Below are positions 33,785 to 44,866 of a stretch of 64,000 nt of DNA, piece after piece. The DNA comes from Orbilia blumenaviensis. Lineage: Eukaryota > Ascomycota > Orbiliomycetes > Orbiliales > Orbiliaceae. Location of the stretch: positions 2,914,001-2,978,000 of the forward strand of contig JAVHNS010000004.1 in NCBI GenBank assembly GCA_036872755.1, in the 5' to 3' direction. The notes under the pieces are model-generated. The model did not search any database and was not told the DNA's origin. It saw only the letters and a program-made list of their open reading frames with translations. Positions within the stretch are counted from its first letter, which is position 1. Each line of letters starts with the position of its first letter. A program made the position numbers and the translations under genes.

Positions 33785-35463
33785 CTATTTCGTATTGTTT
33801 TCAGTTCCCTCGGTAACGGTAGCACTCTCATCATTAGTAAGAGGCTCCTGCAATTCACCACCACCCAGTAAGATATTGGCAGGGACCGAATCCTTATCCT
33901 CAACCTTCCAGGCACTCTCCGGTCCCGAAACAGGCAGCCCCGTGAAATCAACGACACCGATCTGTTTCAGCACAGAAGCTTGGTCCCAGTATACATTTTC
34001 AGCGTAGACCTTTTTCGCCTTGATACACGCAATGATCACGATTGGAATCTCGACCCTACGGCCGGTGGGTTTGACACCCGGTAGCATCCAGATCATTTCC
34101 GTTGTGTGTTTGAACCTACAGATCATTTCGTCGACGATGCGGTCTGAGCCTACCGTGCGGGAGATTTGTTGGAGGCTGAGGGATGGTGGGTTTGTGGGGA
34201 TGAAGTAGTTGTGGTAGAAGTCGTGGAGTTCGTCGTAGCCGCTGCCGCCGACTAGGGTGGGGACCTGTATATATTTACATCCTTTCTTTAGCAACTTATT
34301 TTCCCTATTTCCATCCTTTTTCTTATTATATATATATTTGTGTGTGTCTGTATTTTAAAATATGGAAATAATAGTGATGGTGGGGGGAAGAGGAGGGGGG
34401 ACTGACGTGGTTGACATAAGGTTCTTTGACCATACTATCCAAAGTCTTATTCGCGTTCCTCGAAACAAAGGCAGCAAGCAAATGCTCACCCCAAATCTCC
34501 TCCAAATCCAGCTCCGGTCCCAAAGTATCCCTAACGACCGCCAAAGTTCTCGAGTGAGCCAATCCCGCAGCGATCGGGTTGTAGTTTGCTGTAAGTTTCT
34601 CCGCGAAACCCGGTTTGGCATTTTGATACAGCTGGAACTTAAGGCATTGGGTGTGTTTTGTGACATCTGGGTTGAAGGTTTGACCATCTGGGATCTGTAT
34701 TAAGATACGGCGGAGTCGTTCTGGGTATGGTTCGGAAGGGAATGTGGAAGGAAGACCGGTTGGGTAGTAAGCTATCAGAGCGACGAGGTTGCCGACCGGG
34801 TATAATGCATATTGTAAAGCAAGAGTGGCTGCAGTTCCATATGCTATATTATTATTTTAAACAGAGACCCCCCAAAAAAAAGCATTAGCAGTAGTTCTAT
34901 CCTTCCAAAAAATAATATTATGCACAATGACGTAGTTTTTGATTCTGAGTTGAGACAGAAGTTCAAGTATCGCGCGAATGATGTTTGAAAAAAAAGGGTA
35001 TTATATTACCAATTATACAATACTTCTCACTACCCTCGAGAGCATCGCCGAGAAGCTCAAACACCTGGTTATCGGCTCTGGGGATGTACACGACTTCGTA
35101 TCCTTCCGCCTGCCACTGTGCGAGTTCGGAAGGGTCGAACTCGTTGGTATCGGCCGTGATAAAGATCCTGGGGAGATTGGTGTTCATGTTTAGGGTAATG
35201 TAGCGACGGTAGTGAACCCTCTTTGGACGGTGTGATGAGAAAAGTTTGATGATGGAAAGGAGAGATTTGGTTTTTGGTTTTGTTGTCGTCTTTGTTGTAG
35301 TGGTACCTGTAGGATTGGTGTTGGTTTGGATGGGAGGGTTGGTTGTGGTAGCAGAGGCAGCAGCAGTAGCAGTGGTAGTTTGGGGTGGAGGTGGTGTGGG
35401 TTTGGAAGCTGTAACCGCAAAGCGGGAGAACAGGGAACGGAAGTTGAATGCTGAAACCTTCAT
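33785..35463 (-). CDS. Dienelactone-hydrolase-like / SnoaL-like fusion protein
   Basis: Exons 35463-35010, 34843-34407 and 34264-33785 encode 456 aa. Residues 1-80 are Ser/Thr/Pro-rich and might be a mitochondrial leader, or the true start may be the internal Met before NTNLPRIFITADTNEF. Residues about 95-290 resemble the alpha/beta-hydrolase of dienelactone hydrolases: AYGTAATLALQYALYP, then AYYPTGLP, then PSEPYPERLRRILIQ. At the nucleophile elbow the family Cys appears replaced by Gly, so hydrolysis is doubtful. Residues about 297-456 are a SnoaL-like ketosteroid-isomerase fold (VPTLVGGSGYDELHDFY, PTGRRVEIPIVIIACIK, YWDQASVLKQIGV). Fusions of this kind recur in Pezizomycotina; the substrate is unknown. 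The splice choice joining CIIAYG is the one that keeps the beta-strand before the elbow. It lies in tandem behind HEM14. Confidence 0.75.
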
Positions 35464-36104
35464 TTTCTTTGTTTCCGAGGAGTGTTGTGTTGAGAGTGTT
35501 GTAATTCGATTGGATGAGATCTTATCTTATCTGATTAAGTAAACCAGCCAGGCCCCCAAGCCCCACAAGCGGCAGCATGCGCATGCAGCGTCGTGGAGGC
35601 CGGGTTTTATTCTCTGGTGATGATGATAGTGATGATGATGATTTTTTACGGGATGATGTTGATGATAAAGAGATTGATGTTGGAGAGGAAGGAGAAGAGA
35701 AAGCTGACAGTGGATGGCTTTCGAATTTAAGAGGGTCCAAGTCAACAGCGTAATTGGCACTTATTTCGCACCATCACCGCACTGTTGTACATGCGATTGG
35801 GCGGACATGGTCATTATGAATGAACATTGATTTCGTTGGCTATTGCTACATTGGCGAGTGATATCTAAGTGACTTGAAGTGCTGTGGAGAAGCTCCCTGT
35901 AGCTGTGTAGTATATTGCACTATGCGCTTGTAGAGAGTGATGATAATACTGATGGCATGGGGGTGGTTGCTTGTGTTAGTCTGTGTGTATGTACAATATT
36001 CTCTCTTTACTTGATTTTTAAACAGGTACCTAGGTACTTGAATAGTTTATATACAGTATTGAGCTGGGACATGCCTGTGGGTGGAGCTGAGGTATGCACC
36101 AAGC
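35464..36104. other. Intergenic region between HEM14 and DLH/SnoaL gene
   Basis: Promoter side of the DLH/SnoaL gene and 3' UTR of HEM14. It carries GAT/GATG trinucleotide clusters at about 35615-35670 and a GTACCTAGGTAC palindrome at 36025-36036. An 11-nt piece (GTCAACAGCGT, 35741-35751) matches the core of the dispersed repeat seen at 38103 and 61666. No gene is seen. Confidence 0.45.
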
Positions 36105-37982
36105 TCAAGGCATATCCTTGGGAATCCAGACCTCCTCGAAAGCCCACCTCTCAAGATTGGTCATCGGTCTCCCCGCTGCTACCCCGAACGCTGCATCTCT
36201 AGCGCTCCTCACGCAGTCGTTGAGTCCCACCCCTCCATAGCTGCTCCCTGCGAGGACCAACTTCCCGCCCATCTTGTCCATCAGGTCTTCGTGGACCTGT
36301 CTCAATCTTCCTGCATGGCCGACGCCGTACTGTGGGATGCAGTCCATCTGTAGAGATGCCATCGTCTCGGCTGGTTCTGCTGTTATGCCGAGGTGCTGGC
36401 TGAGCACCTCCCTTGCCATTCTGACGCCGTCTTCCTGAGATGGTAGCGGTGTGGCGTTATTGCTCCACCAGTGGCCACCGAGCATGACGGTCACTTTCGT
36501 TCCCTGGCGCTCGTCCTGCGATGGCATTGCGTCCGAGTCAAAGATCACACCAAGCGCGCGGTGCGGGTTCTGTTCTAGCGGGACGGATTTGGGGATCAGG
36601 TACCCAAAGCCTGAATAGCCTGTCATGTTTGGTTTGTCATAGAACAAATTCACAACCATAACATTTACACCCGTGGTTTCAAAGAGAGTGTCTGATGTGT
36701 CCGGTGGTAGGAGGCTGGCGGTTGACCACGCCGGCAGGGTCGAAATTACAAAGTCGAACGAATTGCGAGGAGAATCGTGGCCAAGGACCTGTATCGCATT
36801 TATCATTTAGAAACTGGAGCTCCCCTTTTATTAGGGTCATGAAACAGAATGGACTTACCTCGACTTCGTCCTTGTCTTGGTTGTATCTCAGGCCGTTGAC
36901 TTTGACCCCGGTTTTGAGCGTAACATCGCATTCCTCTGTTACAGCCTCCTCCATTCTCTTCGTCAAAACTTCCATCCCTCCCTTGAAAGAGTATATACTG
37001 GTCTTCTTCAGATCATTCAGTAGACCTGCAGTTCTAGACCCGTATACTCCTTCCAAAAGCTTGTCTTCCAGCACCATCTCCTGCACACCTAGCATCCCTC
37101 TCGTAATACTCCCATACACCCGTTCATTACGATAGACAGCGTGTAAGAGAGCATCTGCGCTGAGGTTTGCGATGTCACCGGCGTATATACCGTGGAACAC
37201 TGCAGAGGCAAGATTATTCGTCAAGTTCGCACCAAGCCGTCGGGTTAGGAACGATTCAACAGATTCATCTTCTACATCCTTAGGCCGACGACGACGGAAT
37301 ATCTCGGTGAGAATCGAAGGTATAGCGCCCTTTAATACCGGCAGCCTCAGTGCCTGAAAGGCGCCTTGCACGGAAGATGGGAGTTCATTTAGTCGCTTGT
37401 CGAAGTAGATATAGCGGTTTTTAGCAGCTGGTGATGTCTTGGGGATGCTGAGGATCTGAGATTGTAGGTTGAGATGAGAGATTAGGTTTAGCGTTATGAT
37501 GCCGTTGACAGTCCACGGGCGGAGGGTACGCGGGCCTGTCTCGAAGATGATGGAGCCCTTTGAGGTCGGGATTTTGAGAGACTGGATCCACCCGCCTGTT
37601 CGCGGCGAGGCCTCGAGGATAGTTATTGACGTCTCAGGTGAGAAATGTGCGAGCTGGTAGGCCGCTGTAAGACCAGTTACTCCAGCGCCTATATAAATTA
37701 TCAATTGATGGTGGTTAGTTAGTTTTCTGATTAGGCAATGGAGGTCTGTCTTTTTGTTATGGGTTTTTTTTGGAGGGAAGAAGAACCCAGAATCGCAACT
37801 GACTTGGGAGGGTCCCGGTGCAGGTCGGGGTGCTGCTCGACCCCGCGATGCCATTCTTCGGAGATTTGCGGGATCAGGGATTCCACTGGCTCGTCTCCCT
37901 TACGGCCCCAGAAGGAGCGTGTGAGGTTTGGAACATGGTGTAGCCGGTACAGGGCTTTGCGGCGGAGAATTGGCGGTTTCAT
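36105..37982 (-). CDS. HEM14: Protoporphyrinogen oxidase, mitochondrial
   Basis: FAD-dependent enzyme that oxidises protoporphyrinogen IX to protoporphyrin IX, the penultimate step of haem synthesis, on the outer face of the mitochondrial inner membrane. Exons 37982-37787, 37688-36859 and 36788-36105 give 569 aa. A basic N-terminus (MKPPILRRKALYRLHH) fits mitochondrial import. The dinucleotide motif GAGVTG (66-71) is assembled across intron 1 and followed by LTAAYQL and the acidic ILEASPRTGGW. The family segments GPRTLRP, VFHGIYAGD, FKGGMEVL and C-terminal SSYGGVGLNDCVRSA are present. Intron 1 has a weak donor (GTTCTT), but no other junction restores the FAD motif. ZIM17 lies upstream in the same orientation, so two mitochondrial genes are neighbours, though far enough apart to have separate promoters. 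Confidence 0.92.
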
Positions 37983-38849
37983 GGTGGGTGTGGCTGTGGT
38001 GGTGTGTTCTCTCAATGTTGTTTTTGAGGGTGGAAGCGAAAGTGGGATGTCAGTGAAGGTTGGAATTTTTTGTCACCAACACGGTTTTACTGGGTTCATA
38101 AGTGGTCAACAGCGTCTGGGACCGAGACTAGGTTCATAAGATTTCAGTGTATAGAATTGTTCCGTGGATAACATAGACTACTACTAATATGTGGAGCTTG
38201 TGCTGGACGAGTCAAATTGAATACCGACCTTACTATCCATAGATTGGTCTAAGTTTCGTGTTATGGTAAGGCCACAGGGACTGAGATTAGATTCATCTAG
38301 GTACTTCAAGTGGTGATCCAATTATTGAGTAGCATAGTTAGCATTCAGTTATCTGCAAACTATCTAGCTATATCGGCACCCGTATACCTAAGTCGGTGGT
38401 ATCTAGGTATTCAGTCATCAAGCTATATATCTAGCCCCCCGAGTATTTAGCGGTGCAACTACCTAAGCATACCACTACACTTGCCAATCTTCAACTATCC
38501 AGCAATCTGGCTATTTAGCTGTTGTGGCTCTTCAGCTCTTCAACTACTAGTGATCTAGCTATGAAAGTGAGTAGCTGTCTAGGTATCTACCTAGCTACCT
38601 AGCCAAACGGCCTATGTATGGGTTGTATGATTCTCCAGATATCCGGCCGTTCAGTTATCCAGCTGAACTCGGATCATGCCTTCGGGGTATGCACCATACT
38701 ATGTGGCAACATACCAGAGTGGGGATTGTGTAGACCTTGCAGCTATTGGAGGGCGTATGCGACATGTTTCCCCAGGATGAGATTGTATCATGTCGCGAAC
38801 AGATTCCTGAAAACAGCAGGCCGTATATATATAGTACTCTCGTGCATTT
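37983..38849. other. Intergenic region rich in degenerate CTAG-type repeats
   Basis: Upstream region of HEM14 and 3' side of ZIM17. From about 38295 to 38620 the sequence is a decayed mixture of short units such as ATCTAGCTA, TATCTAGGTA and TACCTAGC, read directly. A 28-bp dispersed repeat flanked by 10-bp direct repeats lies at 38093-38140. No gene is seen. Confidence 0.5.
38093..38140 (+). repeat. Dispersed 28-bp repeat with flanking 10-bp direct repeats, copy 1
   Basis: The core at 38103-38130 (starts TGGTCAACAGCGTCTGGG, ends CGAGACTA) is bounded exactly by two perfect copies of GGTTCATAAG (38093-38102 and 38131-38140). The same core, differing at only two transition positions, recurs at 61666-61693. 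The flanks have the geometry of a target-site duplication, but the element is too short to encode anything. Confidence 0.6.
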
Positions 38850-39461
38850 TTACTTATTCTCTCCATCGACCTTCAGCTCCACATCTGGTGCCGGGTCCGG
38901 TTCCTCCTCTTCCAAGATTTCGATGTCTCCATCTCGATATTTTATCCCCTTCTTGATCTTCTCGCCATGCTCCCTCATAATATCTTCAATGGTTGTCGGC
39001 TTGTCCCGGAATATCTTCAGGTGATCAGCGATCAGATGCCGGACCTCGCAGCCGGGGCATTGGATAAGGACTGTGCCTTTGTGGTAGGCTTGTTTTGTGA
39101 TCTTATGGGAGGAGCGGTGGGAGCATTTTTTGCAGGTAAAGGTGAGTTCGTAAGAAGGTCTTTCGGCTAATGGGAAGGAGACTGTTGATGATGGTGGTGA
39201 AGAAGACGAAGAAGTATCTGTTGGTGCTGTTGCTGATGATGGTGATGATGGAGAGGAAGAGGACGACGAGGGCGGAGGGAGAATTGAAGGCGAGTCTGAG
39301 GAGGCAGAGTATTTGCGACTGAAGGAGAAAGTTGGAGGCAGGATTTTCGAGGGTCTAGGATGCGGGGCCAGCACTGGGGAGGAATGGGTTGGTTTGGAGA
39401 TAGGTCGGAGGGATAGCCTGGTGAGCGGCCGTAGGAGACGGGAGGATGCTGATGCCCTCAT
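38850..39461 (-). CDS. ZIM17: Mitochondrial Hsp70 escort protein, DNL-type zinc finger
   Basis: Matrix zinc-ribbon protein (Zim17/Tim15/Hep1) that keeps mitochondrial Hsp70 soluble and supports preprotein import. Single exon, 203 aa, a usual length. The N-terminus MRASASSRLLRPLTRLSLRP is basic and Ser-rich, a convincing matrix-targeting presequence. A low-complexity Ser/Pro linker follows. The DNL zinc ribbon uses Cys110/Cys113 (CKKC) and Cys135/Cys138 (CPGC), followed by EVRHLIADHLKIF, the family's DNL-type motif with HLIADH and the conserved acidic continuation IEDIMREHGE. The ATG chosen starts the presequence; the in-frame upstream codons include no other ATG. It is divergent from CUL3 with 1.4 kb between starts. 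Confidence 0.93.
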   Translation of the reverse strand: MRASASSRLLRPLTRLSLRPISKPTHSSPVLAPHPRPSKILPPTFSFSRKYSASSDSPSILPPPSSSSSSPSSPSSATAPTDTSSSSSPPSSTVSFPLAERPSYELTFTCKKCSHRSSHKITKQAYHKGTVLIQCPGCEVRHLIADHLKIFRDKPTTIEDIMREHGEKIKKGIKYRDGDIEILEEEEPDPAPDVELKVDGENK

Positions 39462-40900
39462 CGTTGCGTGTGTCGATGATCGCCCGGGCACCTGAGTTAA
39501 TGAGTATATACCCCAGTGACTACTTGAAGCACTGGCAGTAATAACTATGTAAGTACCTAGGTAGGTACTAAGTACTTGCTTAAGTGTCTGGTAGTGCTGG
39601 TAGAAAAAAAAAAAAAAAAAAACGATGGAAGAGCAGAGAATGCGAAGGAGAGAAAGCTAGGCTGGGCTAGAGGACGGATTAGTAAAAGCTAGAGAATACC
39701 TACCTAGGTACCTAGGTAATGAGAGGAATGCGTTGACGTGTTGTCGTGAAAAGGAATTCGAGATGTTTGATAGTCAAAAGATGCCTGATATGGGGACAGC
39801 CGTGTATCCTGACAACTCCCGCTTCCCGCTTTGATCTGGCGTTGCAGTGCAGTGACCTAGGTAGTTAGGAGCATTATAGGCCGCCCTATTGAAGATATTT
39901 CTTTAATTCTGCTATGCTGTTCTCCTAAGATAGGTATATACGTAGATATAGATATAGAACTTCTCTCTCTTTGGCCTGCTGGTAATATTTATACCTAGGT
40001 AGGTACCTATATGCTCTCTACAGCTTAGCTGTTCTCTACCTACTTTCTAATAATATCAAATGATGGGTCGTACTCGTCCAAGTTTGGACCGGCAGATCTC
40101 GCGTCTACCAAAAGTGCATACGTGCTAGTTAGGTACTAACTACAGGCTGCGTGTGGCTGCGTATGGCCCGCTTCGGTCCCAATTCAATTCAATTCAATCC
40201 AATCCGTTTCTCTCTTCTCCTCCTCCACTACATCTTTAATGCCAATTAAAATAAATAAATACTCCACCATCTGGACATGACTGGGCTAGGTTAGGTATTT
40301 ACTGGCTTAACCAAACAAATTTAATCCGCAATACGATACGATAATATCATTATTACCACCACCACTACTTTCTCTCTATCTACATCTCCACTGTTCGAGT
40401 CATCCGGCGTTATTATTCGTCACCGTCATCCTTTTCTCCCTCTTCTAATTCTTCTTCGTCTTCTTTTTCCAAGCTTGTCTGGAATATACTTGGCATTTTC
40501 ATCGGTTCCACGCCAGCTGCTTGTTCTGGTTCTGGAGGTCCCGCATTCTAGCCGTGGCGTAGCCTACTATCACCCACCACCGGAGAGCTTGGCTGCACTG
40601 GACCGGACAGGACGCCAGAGAGCCTCACCAGGAACAGCTCCATCAAAGCGAAACCTCCATTCTTCCTCGTGTGTTTGAATACATCCAGTCAAACCTCTCC
40701 TGCTACCTCAGCTGCAGGCCACCCTTTTATTACTCCCTCTCTCCCCATCGCCGCCGCCATCGTCACCATTGCCATCACCTCTTATCCTTTTGGTCCTTCA
40801 TCCTTAGGCCCTTCGCCTTCCCGGCTACTGCCCTTTGGTGGTTCTTCGAGCCTTTGGAATACCACTGATATCTTAGGTACTACCTCGTACGTCTGACAGT
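39462..40900. other. Divergent intergenic region ZIM17 / CUL3
   Basis: Shared upstream region of ZIM17 (minus) and CUL3 (plus). It holds a 19-nt A run (39604-39622) and three clusters of the palindromic CCTAGGTA motif (39551-39570, 39698-39719 and 39991-40010). An ATTCA repeat lies near 40185-40205. The last 500 nt are pyrimidine- and CA-rich, like a long CUL3 5' leader. The ORFs at 40475-40896 are not convincing. Confidence 0.5.
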
Positions 40901-43877
40901 ATGGCTTCAAAACCTGGTTCCGGTCGTATCAAGATTAGAGCTCCCAGAAGGGTATGTCTTTTTCCTTTTCTAATATATATACTATCTATATTTTCTATTT
41001 TCTATCTTTGTTTTATATTTTTTTTATTCTTTATTCTTTATTCTTTATTTTATTTTTATAACTCTCTCGAATGTTCTTTAACTATTGGAAATCGATCTCG
41101 TTGCTAATCAATCACATTCTCGGAACATCTGCAGGGCCTGGCCAACGAGAATATGCGGTTCGAGGACGCTTGGGCGCTACTATCCGAGGCACTGCAGCAG
41201 ATTTACGAACGAGATGCTTCCAATCTATCCTTCGAGGAACTGTATAGGACAGCGTACAAAATGGTTCTCAAAAAGCACGGAGACCCATTGTACAATAGCG
41301 TCAACGACCTCGTCAGAACCCGGCTGCAGCGGGTTACCACCACACAGTTAAAGCCCGCGAGACCGAAATTTACCTTGACTAGTAGCGCCATAGAACGACG
41401 CGAGAGCGGGAATCGGTTTTTGGCTGCCGTTAAACAGAGCTGGGAAGACCATCAGCTTTGCTTGGGCATGATAACGGATATTCTTATGTATTTGGTACGC
41501 GCCTTGATCCTGAATATGACTGGCGGGGTTCCATCCTTTGGGTTTTGGCGGAAGGACTCTGTGAGTACGTAGAGGTGGCTGACTTTCAGTGCATGGATTT
41601 TCCTAGGACCGTGTTTTCTGTAATGACAACAAGAAACCGTCTATCCAAGTCGTTGGTATGGTCCTGTTCCGCGATAATGTTCTTCGTAACAGAGACTACG
41701 ACATCGGTGCGGATCTGAACCGGGTTATCCTCGAGCAGATAAGAATGGAACGAGATGGCGATGTTATTGACAGAGCCAGGATCCGTTCCTGCATATACAT
41801 GCTCGAGGGTCTCTACGAGACGCTGGATGATCGGGAAGACCAGAAGTTGTATCTGACAAGGTTCGAAGGTGAGTAAAGCTCACGAACGTTTGTTTCTATG
41901 AGTTACTGGCTGACGTTTTGTAGCTGAGTTTTTGACCGCCAGTAACGAATTCTACACCGACGAGGCCAGGAAGCTGCTGGAAGTCTGTGACGCCGCAACA
42001 TACATCGAGAGAACGAACGATCGCCTCATCGAAGAGTGGGAACGTACACAGAGCACGATCTCCACACTCACTGAGCCTAAAATCCGAGCTATTGTGGAGA
42101 AACACCTAATTACCGATAACATTCGAGAAGTAATGCAGTTGGAAACATCAGGTCTTAATTTCATGCTGGACAATGATCGCTATGACCAGTTGAGGGTGTT
42201 GTACCATCTGGTACATCGGGTGGATAATAGTGTAAATGAGATTAGACGAATGCTGAAGGATAGGGTTGTTCACCTTGGACGGGAGATCAACAAGGGAATT
42301 TATGGGTTTAGAAAGGCTCCCGCCCCCGGCGAAGGCCAGAATGGAGAGGCAGAGGATAAGAGTGTCAATGCCGAGACAGCTATGGCCTTGAGATGGGTTG
42401 AGGATGTTCTGGCCTTGAAGGATAAAGTTGATAAGATCTGGGAGCACAGCTTTTCGTCGGACCAGGGCATCCAGCAGACTATCTCCAAGTCTTTTGCGGA
42501 ATTTATTAATGATAACAAGAGATCCCCGGAGTACATTTCGCTGTTTGTCGATGAGAACATCAAGAAGGGGCTGAAGGGGAAGACAGAAGCGGAAGTTGAT
42601 ACGGTTCTCGACAAAGCGATCGTACTCTTCAGATACATACAAGACAAGGACGTCTTCGAGCGATACTACAAGAAACACCTGTCCAAGCGTCTCATCCTTG
42701 GCAGATCTATATCTAACGATGTAGAACGCGCAATGATTGGAAAGTTCAAGGTCGAAGTCGGTTTCTCGTTCACCAGCAAGATGGAGGGTATGTTCAAGGA
42801 TATGAACGTCTCACAGGATTTGACTACCGAGTACAAGAAGCACCTTGCCAATCTGCACCTTGATACCGGGCCAACTATTGATCTGGACATCAAGGTGTTA
42901 ACATCGACTTTCTGGCCCTGGAGCTCGATGAGCGGGGAGACGACACATACTTGCATTTACCCGCCGGAGTTGGAGAAGATCAGGGCGTCGTTTCAGCAGT
43001 TTTACCTGCGCAGGCACAACGGAAGACAGCTTACCTGGCAGCCGCAGATGGTGTGTATTTCGAACCGCCTGTAAGTGCTGGCTTTGGCGCTAACTTATTG
43101 GCTTAGGGAACTGCGGACATTCGGGCTACTTTCAAAACTCGTAAGTATGAGATCAACGTTGCGACGTACGCCATGGTCATATTACTGCAGTTCAACGATC
43201 CGAATGTTGAGTCCCTGTCTTACAACGTCAGTACCTCATCTCCCTGATCTGGCGTGAGCATTAGAGAAACTAACCGGGTACAGGAAATCAAAACATTAAC
43301 TTCGATCCCCGAATCCGAACTTGTGCGGCATCTCCAATCTTTGGCTGTTGCTCCACGTAGCAGAGTTTTGTTGAAGTCGCCGATGTCCCGTGACGTTAAG
43401 CCCACCGACAAATTCTCATTCAACGGAGCATTCATGTCCAAACAACTTAAGTTCAAGATTGGAACGGTCAAGGGGGCTGGGAATAAAGTTGAAACCGAGA
43501 AGGAGAGGAAGGAGACTGAAGAGAAGGTTGATGAGAGCAGAGCCCATTTGATTGAGGCTGCTATCGTTAGGACTATGAAGTATGCTTGTGCTCGTTCTTT
43601 GTTGACTGTTTGGTGACAACGTGTGTGCTAACAAATGGAACTACAGGGCGAGGAAATCGTTAAAACACGGTGATTTGATGCTCCAGATCACGGAGCAGCT
43701 GTCCAAGAGGTTCATGCCAGACCCAAGCATGATCAAGAAGCGGGTTGAGAGCTTGATTGAACGTGAGTATTTAGAGCGGGAGACAGCAGACCCGAATACT
43801 TATGTTTATTTGGTATGTGAACTTTTTTTTAGATATTCTACAGGTATGGGCGTGTGCTAACATCTAAGCAGGCTTAA
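40901..43877 (+). CDS. CUL3: Cullin-3, scaffold of CRL3 ubiquitin ligases
   Basis: Scaffold that binds BTB-domain substrate receptors at its N-terminus and the RING protein Rbx1 at its C-terminus. Exons 40901-40951, 41135-41494, 41607-41868, 41924-43050, 43107-43226, 43284-43579, 43647-43812 and 43872-43877 give 795 aa. The N-terminal cullin repeat begins at ENMRFEDAWALLSEALQQIY. MYLDRVFCNDNKKPSI is rebuilt across intron 2. The cullin homology domain includes YYKKHLSKRLILGRS and WPQMxVLTSTFWP-like sequence, with SRHNGRQLTW replaced by LRRHNGRQLTWQPQM. The winged-helix B with neddylation site IVRTMKARKS has its Lys739 encoded across the exon 6/7 junction. The chain ends in the classic YVYLA, with the final Ala and stop in a 6-nt last exon. 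All junctions keep frame. The family and orthology are clear. Confidence 0.94.
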
Positions 43878-44866
43878 TTTTTCGACTTTGTGATATTAAT
43901 TATGAAGAAGTGGGAGGGTACCCCGAGATTTCCCTCTAACTACCCCCCTTCCTCCTCTTCATTCCTCCCCCCTACCTTATTACTCTTCACATGGTTTATC
44001 TGATACTCCATCCACGGACTAAGCGTTTTTTTCTTTTCTTTTTCCTTCCCTCATATGCAATCCATTCCGCTGGCGTTTTTATTATTTGAGACTAAGTCGC
44101 CACATACGTCCACTTCATTCCCTTCTGTGTGGCCGAAACTTCTTTTACTGTGTTACATGATAGGGACGGATGTTTCGGCATATTCTTTCTCTTATTTTTC
44201 TGTTTCTTTAACTGGAGTTGTAGAACAAAACCTTTTCTTGTGGGGTCTTTTTATTTTGTTGGTATTATGGTACCGAAGTCATGAAGGGTATCTCTACCTG
44301 CAAAGGCCCATGAGGTTACGGCAGGATGTGTCGGGTGCATAGCTACTGTGGGATATATGCTCTTTACCCCACGATACTGGGTACTAGTTATTGATGGTCT
44401 GGGATACTATGTTTATAGCTGGGAGAACCTGGGAGAAATGGAGGAAATGGTATAGACTATTATACGAACCACTGAGCATAAAAGTTATCAGATATTTGTC
44501 GTGATTCGGGATGCCGATATGACCGATAAAGATAGAAAATATATCCTATAGGCCGATACTGCCGCCACCCGACCTTCATAAAAAGCTGCGCCGGTGCAAT
44601 GTAGATGGAAGACTGTAGGTTATAAGTAGTATGATATAGGTATATATATATGTACTATAAAGAAATATGGCTGAAAGGGATGGACACTTTGTACAATTGT
44701 ATTTTTTTTTTTTTCCTTTCCTGTTTCTCTTTGTCTATAAACAAGCTGTTTCCTCTCCTTCCCCTCTTGCTTCCTTCTATCGCTTCGCTTGTGAAATATG
44801 GATTTTGCGATGGGAATAGCAATGGCTATGGTTACGGCTGTAGCTATGGTAGGTTGAGAGAGGCGT
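43878..44866. other. Convergent intergenic region CUL3 / QCR9
   Basis: 3' UTRs of CUL3 and QCR9. It is T-rich, with a T run near 44702-44714 and no supportable gene. The ORF at 44055-44342 is hydrophobic because the sequence is T-rich. Confidence 0.45.
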
